Source: Alitta virens
Lineage: Eukaryota > Annelida > Polychaeta > Phyllodocida > Nereididae
Length of the DNA: 64,000 nucleotides
Assembly: GCA_932294295.1 (NCBI GenBank)
Contig: OW028573.1
Span: 51,492,329-51,556,328 of the forward strand
Reading direction: 5' to 3'
The position numbers were made by a program, and so were the translations under genes. This document shows, one piece after another, positions 23,501 to 37,242 of the stretch. The notes under the pieces were generated by a model that saw only the letters and a list, made by a program, of their open reading frames with translations, made no database searches and was not told where the DNA came from. Within the stretch, counting starts at the first letter, position 1. Every line of letters starts with the position of its first letter.

Positions 23501-26500
23501 ACAAACACAATAAGTTATAATTCGTCAACCAATCTTAAATCTGCTAATTAAACACTAATTAAACAACTTGCCTTGTCTGGGTCAGTCTCATCAACCCATG
23601 AGATTTTGAAGAGGTGTTTGATTTCCTCCGCAAGACCAATGCGAGCTCCACTGTTTGCAGACAAGTAGAACCTCGGAATGCCCAGTTTTCTTGACAGCAC
23701 AGAAGCTTTCTGCAATTACAACACATGCGGCATATTAGAGAAAGTTTGGTCATATAAGGTTATAAATAAGCATCACTTATAGGATTTTATCATTTGATAA
23801 GTAGGCATTACTTACATAGAAAAGTTGATCTTCCTTTGGACCAAATGATCCAATCATGTGTGTGATGTCATTGGCAATCACAATGATGTCCCTTCCTTCA
23901 GGGAACTCCGGCGTCTTCAAGGTCATCTGCCAAGCAACCATTCCGACCTCATTCTCTCCAGGCAGTCGATTCAGAATGACAAGTTCCTCCTTGCTGTTCA
24001 GTACCAATTCATTGCTAACCAGCATGTCACCGGGCATATCTGTGACACCAGTTTCTTTGCTGTGCTCTACCCAGATCTTATGCAGAGCCTGTCTGAACAT
24101 TTCTGGGTAGTCATACGCGTAAGTTGTGCCATTGGACTGAGCCTGGAATCGCTTCAACTGCAGGTGGTCCTTTGTCATATAAGGAGTGCTCAATAGCAAA
24201 CCATGCATTGGTCCTTGCTTGGCACCATATGCTTGGAACATGACCTGAAAGTAGTAGAGCAAATCACATTTAAATTTACGCCAGAACAAACTCCAATGAC
24301 TAACTGACATGTCATGTTATTCAGAACATAGAACCACTTTAAAACCTCACCTGTCCTGTTCTTTCGTCAGTGACTTCCTTGTACATGGTTATGTTCAAGT
24401 AGTAACCACTTCCATGGCTCAGGAACAGTCTCACTGGGATTCGATTCCCACTGTTCAAGATAAGAATTGTCATCTTGATCTCAGCCTGCAATACTCGAAG
24501 CTTCCAGATGCGACTACCATACCTCATCACCATACTCCTTACAGTCTCTTCCAGCTGAAAAATGCATCAGGCACATTAAAACATCACCAATAAAAAGAGT
24601 GACTAAATCTTAATCACACATGGTTCTATTAAAACCACACAAAACAAATCATTCAATTTAAAGACTTACCTTGGCAGCTTCGGTGAGAGTGAGAGTTGGT
24701 ACAACATTGAGGAAGATGTGATTGCAGTCAGTCCTTCTTGCCTGAAAAAAGCAGTTTATACTTGAGTAACACCATGTTACAACATTCGCATTAACACTAA
24801 CAGAAATTCATTGATTGCACTGATGTATAACAAGTATGTTTAACATACCACTGAGCTTGAGAAAGCAACTTCTAAAGCATCGAGAGCTTCCAACAAAGTA
24901 CGCTCTCCCTCATTCTGCAAATATTCGAACGATGCCTCTTTGGTGACAAGATCAGAATGACGAATGATGGTGCGTACAAATATTCTGTAGTCAGACACTT
25001 CTTGGGTTTTTGTGACTTGCTGTAATGAAAGAAAAAGAGGAGGGTAAAACAAAACATATCTGCATACTGAGGTATGCTTATCATACCTTATTGAGTCATA
25101 TGAGCATATCAAATTGCATATTGTAGACCAATACGGACCTTTGCTCGACCAAGATAAAGGTGCATGCGATGGTTAGCAACAGGAATGGCCTCAAGAACAA
25201 AATTCCTCATTCGATTGATCTCCAGTTGGAAAGCCAATGCTGGCTCCAAATGCCTGTAAATCCTGTCCTCAGCAAACTGCAATACAAGAAAATATATTAA
25301 TGATATTAGGCAATACAATACATTAATGATATTAGACAATACAAGAAAATATAATAATCCTATAGAATATAAAAGACAAAGATTGCAGATAGTGTGGAGT
25401 CAGTGTCTCAGATCAGTTTGGAATATTAATGGTGTGAAGCAGGGGGGCATTGCTTCAACTGACCTTGGAGAGTTCTAGCATCAGTGGACATAATTTGAAA
25501 TCAATTTGTGACAGATATGGTTTTAATTACATGGACCGTTTTAGTTATCTTAAACTCAGCGATTTTATATCAAGTTTTACATTTGATGAAGTTAATTTTA
25601 TTATGGACAATTTATGCTGCATGTAATTTTAACTTAGCTCTTTTATGATTTTTCGCTTTTATTGTTTTCATATATGCCTACATTGTGCATGAATAAATAA
25701 CCGAAATATTAAAATCATGAAATGACATAGCATGCCAGCAAGGGGTAAACAAATCAGAAAGCTATCAAGCTAATTTATCATACAATCTCAGCAAAAAGAT
25801 TATCAAAGCTTGTGGAGAAACATTCACCCATAGATCCAGCACTATCATAATAGCCATGAAGCTGCTTGAGAAATAGTATCATACCAAGCAATTATGTACA
25901 GCCCTAACAACATTTATGATGACACTTTGCTTCCATATTTTCTGCGTTTCTTTATCTCAAACTTAACAGTAAGATATAACCTAAATCCCAGGAAATCTAA
26001 TCACAAGTGAGATTATATACAGGTGCCACAAGCAACCCCACTAATTACAGCAGTACATACGCGTTAACTTTCACAAAGCTGAGGAGGTCTTGACAAGACC
26101 AATTATTGCCAGTTCACTCTGTGTTTGAATAATATAGCAAACATTTCATTAGTTGCAGAATTAATGAAAAGTAGGAATGAGTACATCAAGGACTAACGTG
26201 ATCAAAACAAGCACCAAGCACCTCATTTTCAATTTCATGTTGCTCATGAAACTAAAATAAAATACAAGCAAGATTTCATTGATATGCAGCATTTGTTAGC
26301 AGTACTATTTGATTCATATAGATTTCAGTAAAATGATTATAATATTATCTCTAAACAACAGAAATACGGGTTACCTGAGTTCTGGCATGGTATGTGAAGT
26401 ACTTTGGAAAATCTCGCTGAAAAAGAAATCATACAATTTAAAAAATGATTGCACAAATTAGAGTGAAAGGGAGAACACAAATCCATCCCTATTATTTTTA

Positions 26501-29500
26501 CTAAAAGTTACCTTTTGCAAGAGCAGGAATGTGATGCGGCGAATGCCTTTCTCTGCCAATACATGTTGCTGGAATGAGAAAAACTCAAAATTAGCCAAAG
26601 CAACAATCATAATTCACCTGTGAATTAAGATATTCTTCATTTCTATATGAACCAATGTGACGACACTTACATTCTCAACACAGAATTCGCCGAATGTAGC
26701 AGCATAATTTTCATCGCTGTCTTGGGTCTCTGATCGGATTGCGATGTTGAGTATATGGATGGGTTCATCAGTCCTCTGAAAAACAAAAAGGCATTGTTAA
26801 GTCATGCAAATAACCCATGTAGATTTCTAAGAAATGAGAGTAGACAACTTCATTATTATAACAACAGTCACTTACATTGCACAGAGATGGATTCTCACCA
26901 TCAACTCTAACCAAGCGCCCCATCAAAGAATCAAAGTAGACCTTGAAGTCTTCAAAGCAGGTGAAAGCAGCCATGATGCCCATGCGCTGACATTGAGGCA
27001 ACTCTTCGCTGAAGGTCGTCATGTCCTCACTGAGGCTGGCTACTCGGGGAACGTTTAGGGAAGCCCGATGAGGTTGCATCCTAGAATAACGTCTAAAAGG
27101 TCAACCAAAGCAACGAAACAAACCAGGAAAGGGAACAGAAAAGGAACGGGAAACACAACAGAAGGTAGAACAGGAGAAGGAAGAAAGAGAAGAAAAAAGT
27201 GAAAAATTGGCACATAATATAGCTCACACAATTACAGAAAAATACTAAAGCCACAGATAAAGACATCCACTGTACCTGTTCGGATGAGATGATGGCAATA
27301 GGAACATGAACTCAACAACACAAGGGCCATCTGGCAACTGGTGCTGATGCAGGCAGCTGAGTTCATAGGCAATATAAGCTCTTCTGACATATACCTCCAG
27401 GGCAGCCATTGTTACCAGTTGATTTGAATGGAAGAAGAAATCTTGCAGTACATCGTAGATTGATGTCTCTGACATAATGAGTTTCTGAAAGATTAAGAAG
27501 ATGATTAACATCGTACAACGAATAAGTGTTTGAAGTGTAAGATGAATGACTAACATCATACAAGGATTTTCAATATGATCACAAGAAATGGGTATTATAA
27601 ATATTCTAAAATATTAAAATTGAAACAAACCTGCAGATTCTTGGGACAGAATTCATGACCATACATATCAATTGCAGACAAAAAGATGGACTCCACTTGG
27701 TTGTGACGAAGTTCATAAGCAGGTTGATAGGCAGCATTGAGCACTTGTCTGGCTCTCAAAGCCACTTTAGCATTCTCAGTTTTGTTCAGGGTGGTCATGT
27801 CAGTCAAGATACTGTGCAATTCATCAGTTAGACCTGGTTCCTTTTGGAATAGGTGGTCCTGCAAAAGAAGGGCAGTCACCAGTCAGAAAAAGTACCACTT
27901 AAAGAACAAGCACAATGACACAATACCAGCGAAAGTACTTACTATCAGTGAAATCACAAGCAAGTTAATCTTAGCAACTTGGGAATGCGAGAAGATGATG
28001 TCTGTGTGTTCAACATCTTTGACCTTCTCTCGCATGAGAGCCAGGCATTTGTCATAATGTCCTTGTTGAAACTGCAGTTCTACATTGAGGTATTTCTTCA
28101 ACAAGTTTTGCACAACATTTTTCATGTGCCCTCTGATGCCACTGCTATACCGCTGGACCAATTGGACAACATCTGACATCGACATGAAGAAATCGTCACG
28201 ATCTCTTTTCTTACTCAGAGTTGCAGCATGACTGTTTATAATGGCTGCAATTTGCTGACTTGGGAATTGACTCAACACAGATGTGATGTTGCTTGCATAA
28301 TTGGCCATCAGTTTGCAGATCTTTTTTTCAACATCTGGCACAATACGACCTGAGATAACGTAGATGAGATCTTGAAGTTCCAGCAGCGGAAGTCTTGGAT
28401 CACAGAGACACCGCATCATGACATTGATGGTGCTATGCAACCTTTGACTGAAGTAAGGGTCAGGTAGAGTGTATCCGTTCAAGACACTTTCCAGGGTAGA
28501 CTTAGCTTGTTGATACTGTTGGTGGAGCTTATTACCATGCAAGTTTTGATTGGTAATGTTCACTGGTAGAGTTCCCGTGAACACTTCAGCTTGTTGGATC
28601 TTGCTTGGGTCATCCAGTTGTAATCGAGCAATTACACTTCCTGCTTCCAAGACTGCACCAGCTCGTTTTTGGAAATGCACACATCCATTTTCTGTTGCTC
28701 TCAACTCCATCACCATCTTCATCACCTCAATTTCCACATACACATCATTGACAAAAACATGGCCACCATCTTCTACAGTTAAGTTGATGATTTTGCCAGA
28801 GCATGGAGATCTAAGCAGGGTGGGATCATTTTTCTTTTCAAGCACACAAGTTCTGTTGTCAATAGTGATCCTGTAACTGCTCACTTCCTCTTTCATGTAA
28901 GTTGTGTAACTGTTACCCAGCGAGACAAGAAGTCCTCCGTCACTCAAGTGATGAACTTCTACATCAATATGAGAATCATTCATGAGAATGAAGTAAGATG
29001 TAGGGCCCATCTTAGACACTGAGGCAACATACTTGTTTCCTTCGTAGATGAACTCGACGATCACTGAACTTTTGAGAGCTGTGATTGGAAGGATTTGACC
29101 CCTGAAATGACGTACAATATCAACCATTCAGTATCGCGACACAAAATGGATAACTACCATGAATAACTGAGAATACATCCTAGCGTAAATAATAATACCT
29201 GTCCAGAGTATTCTTGAAATGTGTGAAGCTGTTGTTGATGGTCTTTACAGCCACATGCAAAGACCCACAGATAACGCCCAACATGGCATCTGGTTTCTCA
29301 GCTTGGACCTTTTCTGCAATGAGCATGTCCAGCCATCCAGTATGAAATGTGTTGCCTTGAAAATGTTCAGTCTCAAGCAATTTGATGAGATACTCGACAG
29401 TTGTTCGGAAGTCACCTCTGATAGAAAGCTCTTTCAATGCGATAACCATGTTTCTGAAATTAATGATAAGTTAAGTTAAACATCAGCTTACATGTATTTC

Positions 29501-32500
29501 TACAGCATCAAAATCTTCTACATAGACACTAAAGTGTATTTTAGATTAGCCAAGATCATTCTGATTAACGATAAACTTACTCTCTAGCAACTTCTCGGTC
29601 CTCTCCCCAAGAAAAGCAATGACCAAACTGAGAGTCGGCAAACTCATGAAGACCACCAGAAGCAGAAACACTGAAGTATCCCCACACATTCTTGCTACTG
29701 CGGAAGTTCAGTTCCGAGACTGTACCAGAACTTGGCTTGAATCCCTGCAAGACAATCAGAAACAATTACACATTAAGCACATTCACCAAATGAGCAGTAA
29801 ATTTAAGTCTCCAAGAAGAAGAAAGATAAAGTTTTATTTATCATTTACACACCTCATCAGGATTTTCACTGGTAATTCTTGCAGCAATAACATGTCCCTT
29901 TGGCAATGGTTTCTGAGGTGGGTTGTCAAAATCAATGGGAGTTTCACCCCAAGGGTCTTCTCCATAGAGGACTCGGATGCACTTGATGCGGTGCAGTGGC
30001 AGACCCATAGCAATCTGGAGAGATGAAGTAACACTTATTGTTAAAGCACTGACACTAAACTAGTTGAGTACTTTTCAAAAACAAGATCATGTACATACTT
30101 GAAGCTGAGCTGATGGCAAATTGATGTTTGTGACCATCTCAGTGCAGGGATGCTCCACCTGAAGACGGGGATTCAACTCAAGGAAATGGAAAGTTTCATC
30201 CTCATCATTGTAGAGGTATTCCACAGTTCCAGCACTGACATAGCCAACCATTTTTGCAAGTGTCACAGCAGCCTGAGGGAGAAACACAGAAAGAATATTA
30301 CAATATAATAGATAACAATCAAAGCGAGAACTCAAGCATTGTCAAAAATATTTACAACAAAACAAATGTATTGTGTACCTTTTCCATTTTTTCCTGCACA
30401 TCTCTTGTGGCAATCGAGACAGGAGCTTCCTCAATGATCTTCTGGTGACGTCTCTGAATGGAACAGTCTCTTCCAAATAAGGAGATAGCATTTCCATATT
30501 TGTCAGCCAATAGTTGCACTTCCAAATGCCTGGCTTGGGTTGCTAATTTCATAATAAAGATGGGAGAACCAGGGATCTCTGCTTGGACCTGAAAATTAAT
30601 GTCAAACCATATTGTCAATGTTAGTGATCAGCAACAATTTAAAACCAATTCTCAGCAGTTTTTCAAAGAACAGTAATTGATACACACCTGTCTGAATAGG
30701 TTGTGAAACTCATCAGCATTCCTGGCCTTTCTGATGCCTTTGCCACCACCTCCCTCGGAGGCCTTGATCATCACGGGAAAGCCGATTGTCTGCGCTGCTT
30801 TAAGACCTTCATCAGAATTATGCACACATCCCTTTTGGTACAAGTCATCAGTAACTGTAACATTTTTCCTTTCTTGCAAATCTACTGGATTCCACTCGAC
30901 AGTTAATCCTGATCCATTCCATGGCAGTGTAGGGATTCCAGCAGTCTGAGCCACAATGGATGACGCAATTTTATCACCAAGGGCCCACATGGCATTCTCC
31001 GGCGGACCAATAAAGACAATGTCATTCTTGTGGAGCAGCTCAGGGAGTCGAGGATTTTCTGAGGCATGACCCCAACCTGCCCATACAGCCTGAAACATAC
31101 AACACTTTTGTAACACACTGAACTTCATTTGAATTGATGAGGACCATTTGTAACAAGCCACCGGTCATAATGCATCAAGCATCAGATCATTTTCTCACCT
31201 GTACTTCGGTACGCCTTGCAACATCCAAAATAAGTTCACAGTTGGCATAATTGTTGTTGTTGGTACCTCCAGGCACCAATACATACTGATCAGCAAGTCT
31301 TATATACTCTGAAAGTTAAAAATAAACAGTTTTTGTCTCATTTACATATCCCATACATACACAATGTCATTTCTTAAATTTTCTGGATTCCAAATAGTTC
31401 TTTTAGTGAGGTAAAGAAATATGCAATACCTACCAGCATTTGCTTTGAGATCTTCAGGGGTAACCATGACAACGAAATGCACAGCAGTTTCATTTTTGAA
31501 CATTTCATAGGACCATCTTCGGATGGAACGAATGCACTTGACTGCAGCAATTCCATTGTTGGCAATCAATACCTAGAAAAGGCAGATGGTATTGTGTTGA
31601 AGACAATTGCACAGTTCCAAATCAATGCATTACATAACTTTTAATACAAGACCTTAATAACCTTACCATTGACACTTTTGGCTAAGGTCAACACTAAACA
31701 AAAACATCTTCGACAATTGTGTACATGGTACCCTATTTGACATTTGAGTACAAAATCAAGTTCAAAATCAAATGTCCAACAATTTACAACATCCTATCTT
31801 ATCTTCTATCACCACATAATAAGACATTCAAAAGATAGTAAACAGTCAGAACTGATGTTAAAAAGTGTGAACAATGAAGTGAAGCACTTACTTTATTGAT
31901 AAATCGGTCGCCCCCAAACTTTTTAACGAACTCCTCTGGAGTTGCGACTGTAAAATCCTTAAGACTTCCACGAGACAAATTTCTGTATTGTCCAAATTTC
32001 ATGTGATGGACACCAGACATGGACCTGGAAGGGATCAATAATGCAATAAATAACTAGCTAAATTCAACAGAATATTGATGCAACATAAAATTACAGTAGT
32101 GCCATTTATGAAATAAGTATCTACAAGCACTAACTACAATATTTCCTAACTTGAAACATATAATTGCCAAACCCCTTAACAATATCACATAATGACAATA
32201 TTTTACCCTTATATTACATATAAAACTGTACGACTGCTTAATCAAATACTTTTGCGCTCCCAGTATAATTGATATGATAATCAATATCTTATTGAGATAT
32301 TTCTAGAGTTGCTACTGTGTCTCAAAATGAACCACTTGCATATTACATGTAGCTATGATAACTTAATAGCTGTCATAAATGACAATTCCATACAAGACTT
32401 CTTGAGTGCATGTTTCACCAATTTCTATACAATGCTCCAATATGATCTCACCTCTGATAAACAGGCCTATCTTGTTCATGAGTATGAGGTGGTACATTTG

Positions 32501-32696
32501 GGTTATCTACAACTTTAAGCATATTCCCATTTTCAACGATGCAATCCATATCATCAACTACTACCACTGCAGCAGCAGCAGAATCGGGCATGTCATCATC
32601 ACCGGACTTGGTGACAACCACTCTAGAGAGATCATCTTCCAAAATTGTGGCCATCCTTGGCCTCTTGGCAAGAGGTCCATTGCAGTGGTCAGTCAT
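20568..32696 (-). CDS. ACC: Acetyl-CoA carboxylase, copy 2 (complete, 32 coding exons)
   Basis: Exons 5' to 3': 32452-32696, 31892-32024, 31434-31572, 31199-31308, 30688-31089, 30379-30588, 30099-30272, 29853-30014, 29581-29744, 29199-29453, 27943-29101, 27631-27858, 27276-27484, 26876-27080, 26671-26775, 26512-26568, 26375-26416, 25139-25276, 24849-25019, 24670-24741, 24351-24554, 23816-24244, 23572-23709, 23013-23486, 22698-22915, 22510-22606, 22276-22411, 21991-22168, 21757-21892, 21528-21659, 21054-21361, 20568-20706. The predicted product is 2,322 residues because exon 14 lacks 12 bp in frame (residues 1253-1257 of copy 1 reduced to one Leu). Other changes from copy 1 include F19L, Q223R, A714V, E755K, R1495L, N1511H, E2213G and K2240E. 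Like copy 1 it has Gly at 1835 (copy-1 numbering; codon 23145-23147). The biotin Lys and ATP-grasp motifs are intact. Confidence 0.96.
25408..25699 (+). mobile_element. Deleted RT relic in ACC intron 17, copy 2
   Basis: Same doubly deleted remnant as in copy 1, with the same two deletion joints, inside the intron between exons 25139-25276 and 26375-26416. Confidence 0.75.
26876..27080 (-). other. ACC copy 2, exon 14 with a 12 bp in-frame deletion
   Basis: This exon is 205 nt against 217 nt in the other three copies. The missing 12 bases lie between 26913 and 26914. They remove a Ser-rich patch (FSSSM becomes a single Leu) just after the FDSLMG motif of the central region, and a nearby Asp becomes Gly. 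The frame is kept and the splice sites are unchanged. This segment is variable between animal ACCs, so the loss may be tolerated. Confidence 0.9.
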
Positions 32697-32867
32697 GGTT
32701 AATAATTATTATGGTAACTTATCAATGCAGCTCAATGCAAACTTAAGAAGACAAATGATGAATGTTTTCCTCCTTGGCAAAATATCCAAACAAACCAAAG
32801 AAATACGAAACAGTTACAGAGACAGCTTGCAGGACAACCAATGACTAGTGTCCAGAGACAACTGTAC

Positions 32868-32982
32868 TGACCAATGCCCTGATCAGCATTTATACTTCAG
32901 CCACTGCCCGCAAGATCATCTGGACACAGGTCACTATAAAGGACCCCTATAACTGCACGCATGTCAATGTGCTCATAGGGGT
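32868..32982 (-). promoter_or_regulatory. Candidate core promoter of ACC copy 2
   Basis: Same TATAAAT (32888-32894), initiator-like TCAGT (A at 32868) and upstream palindrome (32943-32982) as in copy 1, with no change in the motifs. Each complete unit therefore carries its own putative promoter. Confidence 0.4.
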
Positions 32983-33927
32983 TAAGACAATGGCTGAAGC
33001 TCACACAATTAGAGGATAAGGCTTAGGTAATGACATTATCCCCCATTGTTGTTTAATACAGAATTGGTTTTTAATAGCAAAACCAAATATTTGGCAAATA
33101 TGCATTATCTACTGACTGGTACCTTCAGCAACACATGGGTGGTCACAACTTGAAAAATTGACTTTGTTGATTTTCAAATCACATTAGTAATTTACTAAAC
33201 AAGGAAGGTTAGTCTGTCATAATGTCTTATTCAGCAACATTCATTCAGACACATAATCACACAATCTGAAGCACACCATTACTGTCATAAGGTAGACAAT
33301 GCGAGACTTCTCAATTAAACTTGACAAAATCTACAGGTACTGAAGAATTTAATTCTTATATCAGAGTACACTGTGATGAATATCTCTCTTCTTTTGTTTT
33401 ATTTTTTTAGCCACATGGATTCTAACATTGCAGCACATTGGAGTGTCCAAAAGCCTCTAACCATGCTCAGCATACCCATATGGACCATTCACACTCTGCT
33501 TTTGGAACAAATATGAGAAATGTTCTCTCACATTTATCATTCTTCTTCTTTTTTTTTAGCCAATTGCTTATTTGTTCAGACTGACTATGTCTACTGAATT
33601 GTATGACCCACAAATTGTCATTTTCATTTAAAATTTCCAGCACAATTTAGTCCAATCTTTTTCATAGCATATAAGACCCTACACATCTGTTGCTAAGCTG
33701 CAGCAATCCCAGGAATTTCTTTATTCCTAAACGAGAAGAATTTGTTGCCTTGGAAACCTAGCCTCAGGAGCCAATCAAAGGTGGTCATCTGATGGTCAAA
33801 AGGTCTGGAGTTCTTGCTAGAAGCAGAACAGCCACATCTCAATAATCTTGTCCCCTGTCTACATAAAACAATTTTTTTTTTAATTTCAGTTAATATATAA
33901 ATATAAACTGGAGATTTTCTTGCTGCA
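32983..33927. other. Spacer between ACC copy 2 promoter and copy 3 RT relic
   Basis: Same non-coding spacer as 16358-17301, with scattered base changes. No gene seen. An 83-codon open frame on the - strand (33693-33944) exists only because of a base change in this copy and has no family resemblance. Confidence 0.5.
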
Positions 33928-35209
33928 GATGCTGAAGTGTGCAATACAGACCACTTTCAATCTGAATTCACTTCAAGATTAGAACTAAATTTAGAACTAG
34001 ATTGTCAATCCATTCTTGGTCCTCTTTTATTTATCATTTATGTCAATGATCTTGTCAACGCTACTTCTGTCTTTCATCCAATTGTTTATGCTGATGATAC
34101 AACTCTTGTTGCTTCCCTGAATACTTTTCAGGGTGAAAGAAATATGAATGATGAGTTGGTCAGCGTGAGCAATTTGATGAAGGCAAATAAGCTATCTATT
34201 AACAAAAGCAAAACGAAAGCCATGATTTTCCATGCACCCCAAAGAAGAGTTCAAATTCCTACTATTAAAATATAAGACTCTGTTATCGAATTTGTCAATG
34301 AATTTAACTTCCTTGGCATAATGTTAGATAGACATCTAAATTGGAAAGCTCACTGTGATATTATTACAAAGAAATTGTCAAAAACAGTAGGCATTATGCA
34401 CAGATTAAAAAATATGTTGCCTCTCTGTGCCTTGTTACATTGTGTTATCATACTTAAACTATGGAGCTCTTCTTTGGGGTTGGCAATGTCAAAATATATT
34501 CATTTTACAAAAAAAAGCTGTCAGAGCTCTTACTAACAGTTAATATAATTGTCATACTATGGTTTATTTAAAAAACTAAATCTTTTAAAATTCCATGATA
34601 TCTGTGCACTGTGTGATCTGAAATTCTGCCATAAACGATTCAACAATGCCTTGCCACAGTATTTTCTTGATTTACTACTGCTATTTAGAGATGATCCTCA
34701 TTACTATGAAACTCGAATAGCTGGTCAACTACGACTTCCCTTAATTTGCAAAACAGAGTATTAAGTATAGATTTATCAAAACCCTTAATAATATGCCCAT
34801 AACTTACAGAGAAAAATTAGAAACACATAGTTTAGATGGATTTAAGAAATATGTGAAAAATAGCACTGCAGCATCTTATTCCGCAGAATGCAGTATTGAA
34901 AATTGCTATATATGTATAAATGTTCATCCTACTGCTTCTTCATAATACTTTTCAACAATATATTCTTTAACTTGAGATGAGTAACATTGATGAGACTACT
35001 ACTGATGAGAGTAAATTCCATATTGTGTTTGATTTAATGTTCACTATGTAATATTAATAGATCTCTCCAGGTGGCCTCACGCTAGCGATAAAATATATTT
35101 ATCTTTGTGAGGTCTCCTTGCAAAACAAATGTTTATTAATAAAAATATGAAAATAAATTGTAAATATTTTTTTTTTTGCAAAATAAAAAGAATCTGAATC
35201 TGAATGAAT
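33928..35209 (+). mobile_element. CR1/L2-like retrotransposon relic, copy 3
   Basis: Same insertion as copy 1, without the 41 bp loss of copy 2. The YADD-containing open part is 33937-34275, with one Trp to Leu change in the SNWMK stretch. Not functional. Confidence 0.85.
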
Positions 35210-35258
35210 CAATGTGTTGATGTTTGTGAAATTGCATGAAAAATGTCAACTACCAAAG

Positions 35259-35674
35259 AACTCTGGTTGCCATGGGTGACAATGCTGGATACATCAGCCT
35301 CTCCCGGCTTCCATGCAACAAGCAGGAGGTATGCGGTTAATCTGATCTCTCTTTTTTTAAAGAGACATTTTGTGAAGTGCAGAAAAATTGACAAAATAAT
35401 CTCCAGTAAAATTATCTGTAGGACCAACTATTGTATGATAACACTCTTACATGTATAATCATTCAATTTGCTCATCTGGTTTTGTTTGTGATCATTATAA
35501 TAAATTATTCATTGCTACTACAATGTACTGAGGACAATCGTTACTTTGCAGGTTAACAGTCACACATACAGAAGCCATTTGTCCTTCAAGAACCTTGTTT
35601 TCACGAGGAATGGTTTTAAGGTCATAACTGCTGGAGGAGCAGACTCCTCGATCCTACAATGGGCTGTTGTTTGA
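35259..35674 (+). pseudogene. Orphan EML-like 3' exons, copy 3
   Basis: Exon A 35259-35328 and exon B 35552-35674. The splice signals, frame and TGA stop match copy 1 and the protein is unchanged. There is no upstream EML sequence within the unit. Confidence 0.7.
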
Positions 35675-37242
35675 ATTTACTGTACCAGACTCCACAAAAA
35701 TGTGATTGTCAAATACTGCATATACACTGTTAAACATTTCATACAGATCCCATGGGTTTCTTTTCTTTTTCTTCTTGTTTAACCACATTTGCAGTGTAAA
35801 TCAGCTAGCTGGAATAGCTGAGCATAGGGTGTTTAAATTAAATTAATGATATGACCAAAGTAGTCGTCACTTTATGACAAGTTAGTGCATGCATCAGGAT
35901 AAGGAAAGGTGGATGAAAGCAATATACATGTAAATAGCTTCATGAAAATCACACAAGAATCATCTTCCCAATGACCACGGCTCGTGTCACAACCTTATTC
36001 CCCAGAAACCTCGAGGATTCAAAAACATTTTCCTTTATCTAGGGCAGTAAATTTATAAGTTATTTTATATAGAGCACAGATAAGTATCAGCGAATCCCAA
36101 GCAACTTGCATGACCCAGTGGTGTTGTCACAGAAACGCTGTCGGACACATTTATTTCAACCACACTCCGGAAGACCGGGTAAAACGAGGTCATTTTCCAG
36201 GAATAAATTAAATATCATTTACATCAGACCCACATATCTTGGTTACGACGAAAACTTATTAACAATTCATCATAGCCTGTTATGAGACTATTTCTATGAG
36301 AAACCTGTCACTTTCTCTTCACAATGCATACACTAAATGCAATGTCACACCAATTAGAAATGTTTTCATGAAAATCATATGCTACAATGTAAGTTTTACT
36401 CATGATACTTCCAACCAAGAGAGGCTTCATTGTAATCCATTCCAAAATACCCAGGAGCCAAATAATGCACCTTTTAGATGAGTATCTGGATCTCCCAAAT
36501 GTAGCTTTGTATAAAATAAACAGAAGTGAAGAAGGTTGTATGAAAACTTGTAATTTTATTAGACCAGATTGCTCACTACAACACATATCACATATTGGCA
36601 ACATAGGATATAATATAAATTCTTAACATTTTTGATACATACATCTTTCAATCACAATGACATCACATCAAGATAAGATTGAAGATAACAATACTATGAT
36701 GATGGAAGCAATCTCACAGCCAACAATGAGATCACAAAATAAACCCAGTTTACTCAGAAACAGGAAACTTACAAAAATCTGAACAAAAATGAATGATACT
36801 AAGTTATGCATCATGAACAAATAATTACACTACAATTTAGCTCAGATCCTGTTACAAAAGAGTATTGCTGTCAATGGAATGTAATCACTGGCAGTCTGAC
36901 ATTCAGCAAGTAAGCTAAAACAAATATTAGACAGTTTCATGGACGACTAATAAATCAGTAACATGGCTAGCAAACTGTATAAATTCAAGAAGTACTGGCA
37001 TACTTGATTTGTAACAAATAAAAGTGGGACACTTAAAGAAACATTTGGCTTTCTCACTACTTGTTCCAGAAAATTGCACAATATCACAACTCACAACTTA
37101 ATCAGCAGAAAAACATTTAAATTAATTGCTAAAAGAAAACCAACTGATAAATGCTGACTTTATATGGCAAAATGAATACTTAAATATCATGGAGATGAAT
37201 TTGATAAAGGCTTTGGAGTATTTCAACAAGTGAAATTATTCT
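35675..37242. other. Convergent 3' flank, copy 3
   Basis: Non-coding. It carries 8 extra bases near 37215 (GGAGTATT) just downstream of the ACC stop, shared with copy 4 but not with copies 1 and 2. Confidence 0.6.
36555..36560 (-). terminator. Candidate poly(A) signal of ACC copy 3
   Basis: Same AATAAA on the - strand as in copy 1. Confidence 0.4.

Larger units (their letters stand above)
16678..33302. repeat. Tandem unit, copy 2
   Basis: Second unit, 16,625 bp. Relative to copy 1 it has lost 41 bp inside the intergenic RT relic (near 17850) and 12 bp in ACC exon 14 (between 26913 and 26914), and gained 1 bp in a poly-T run. Otherwise gene order, exon borders and most bases are the same. 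Confidence 0.95.
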
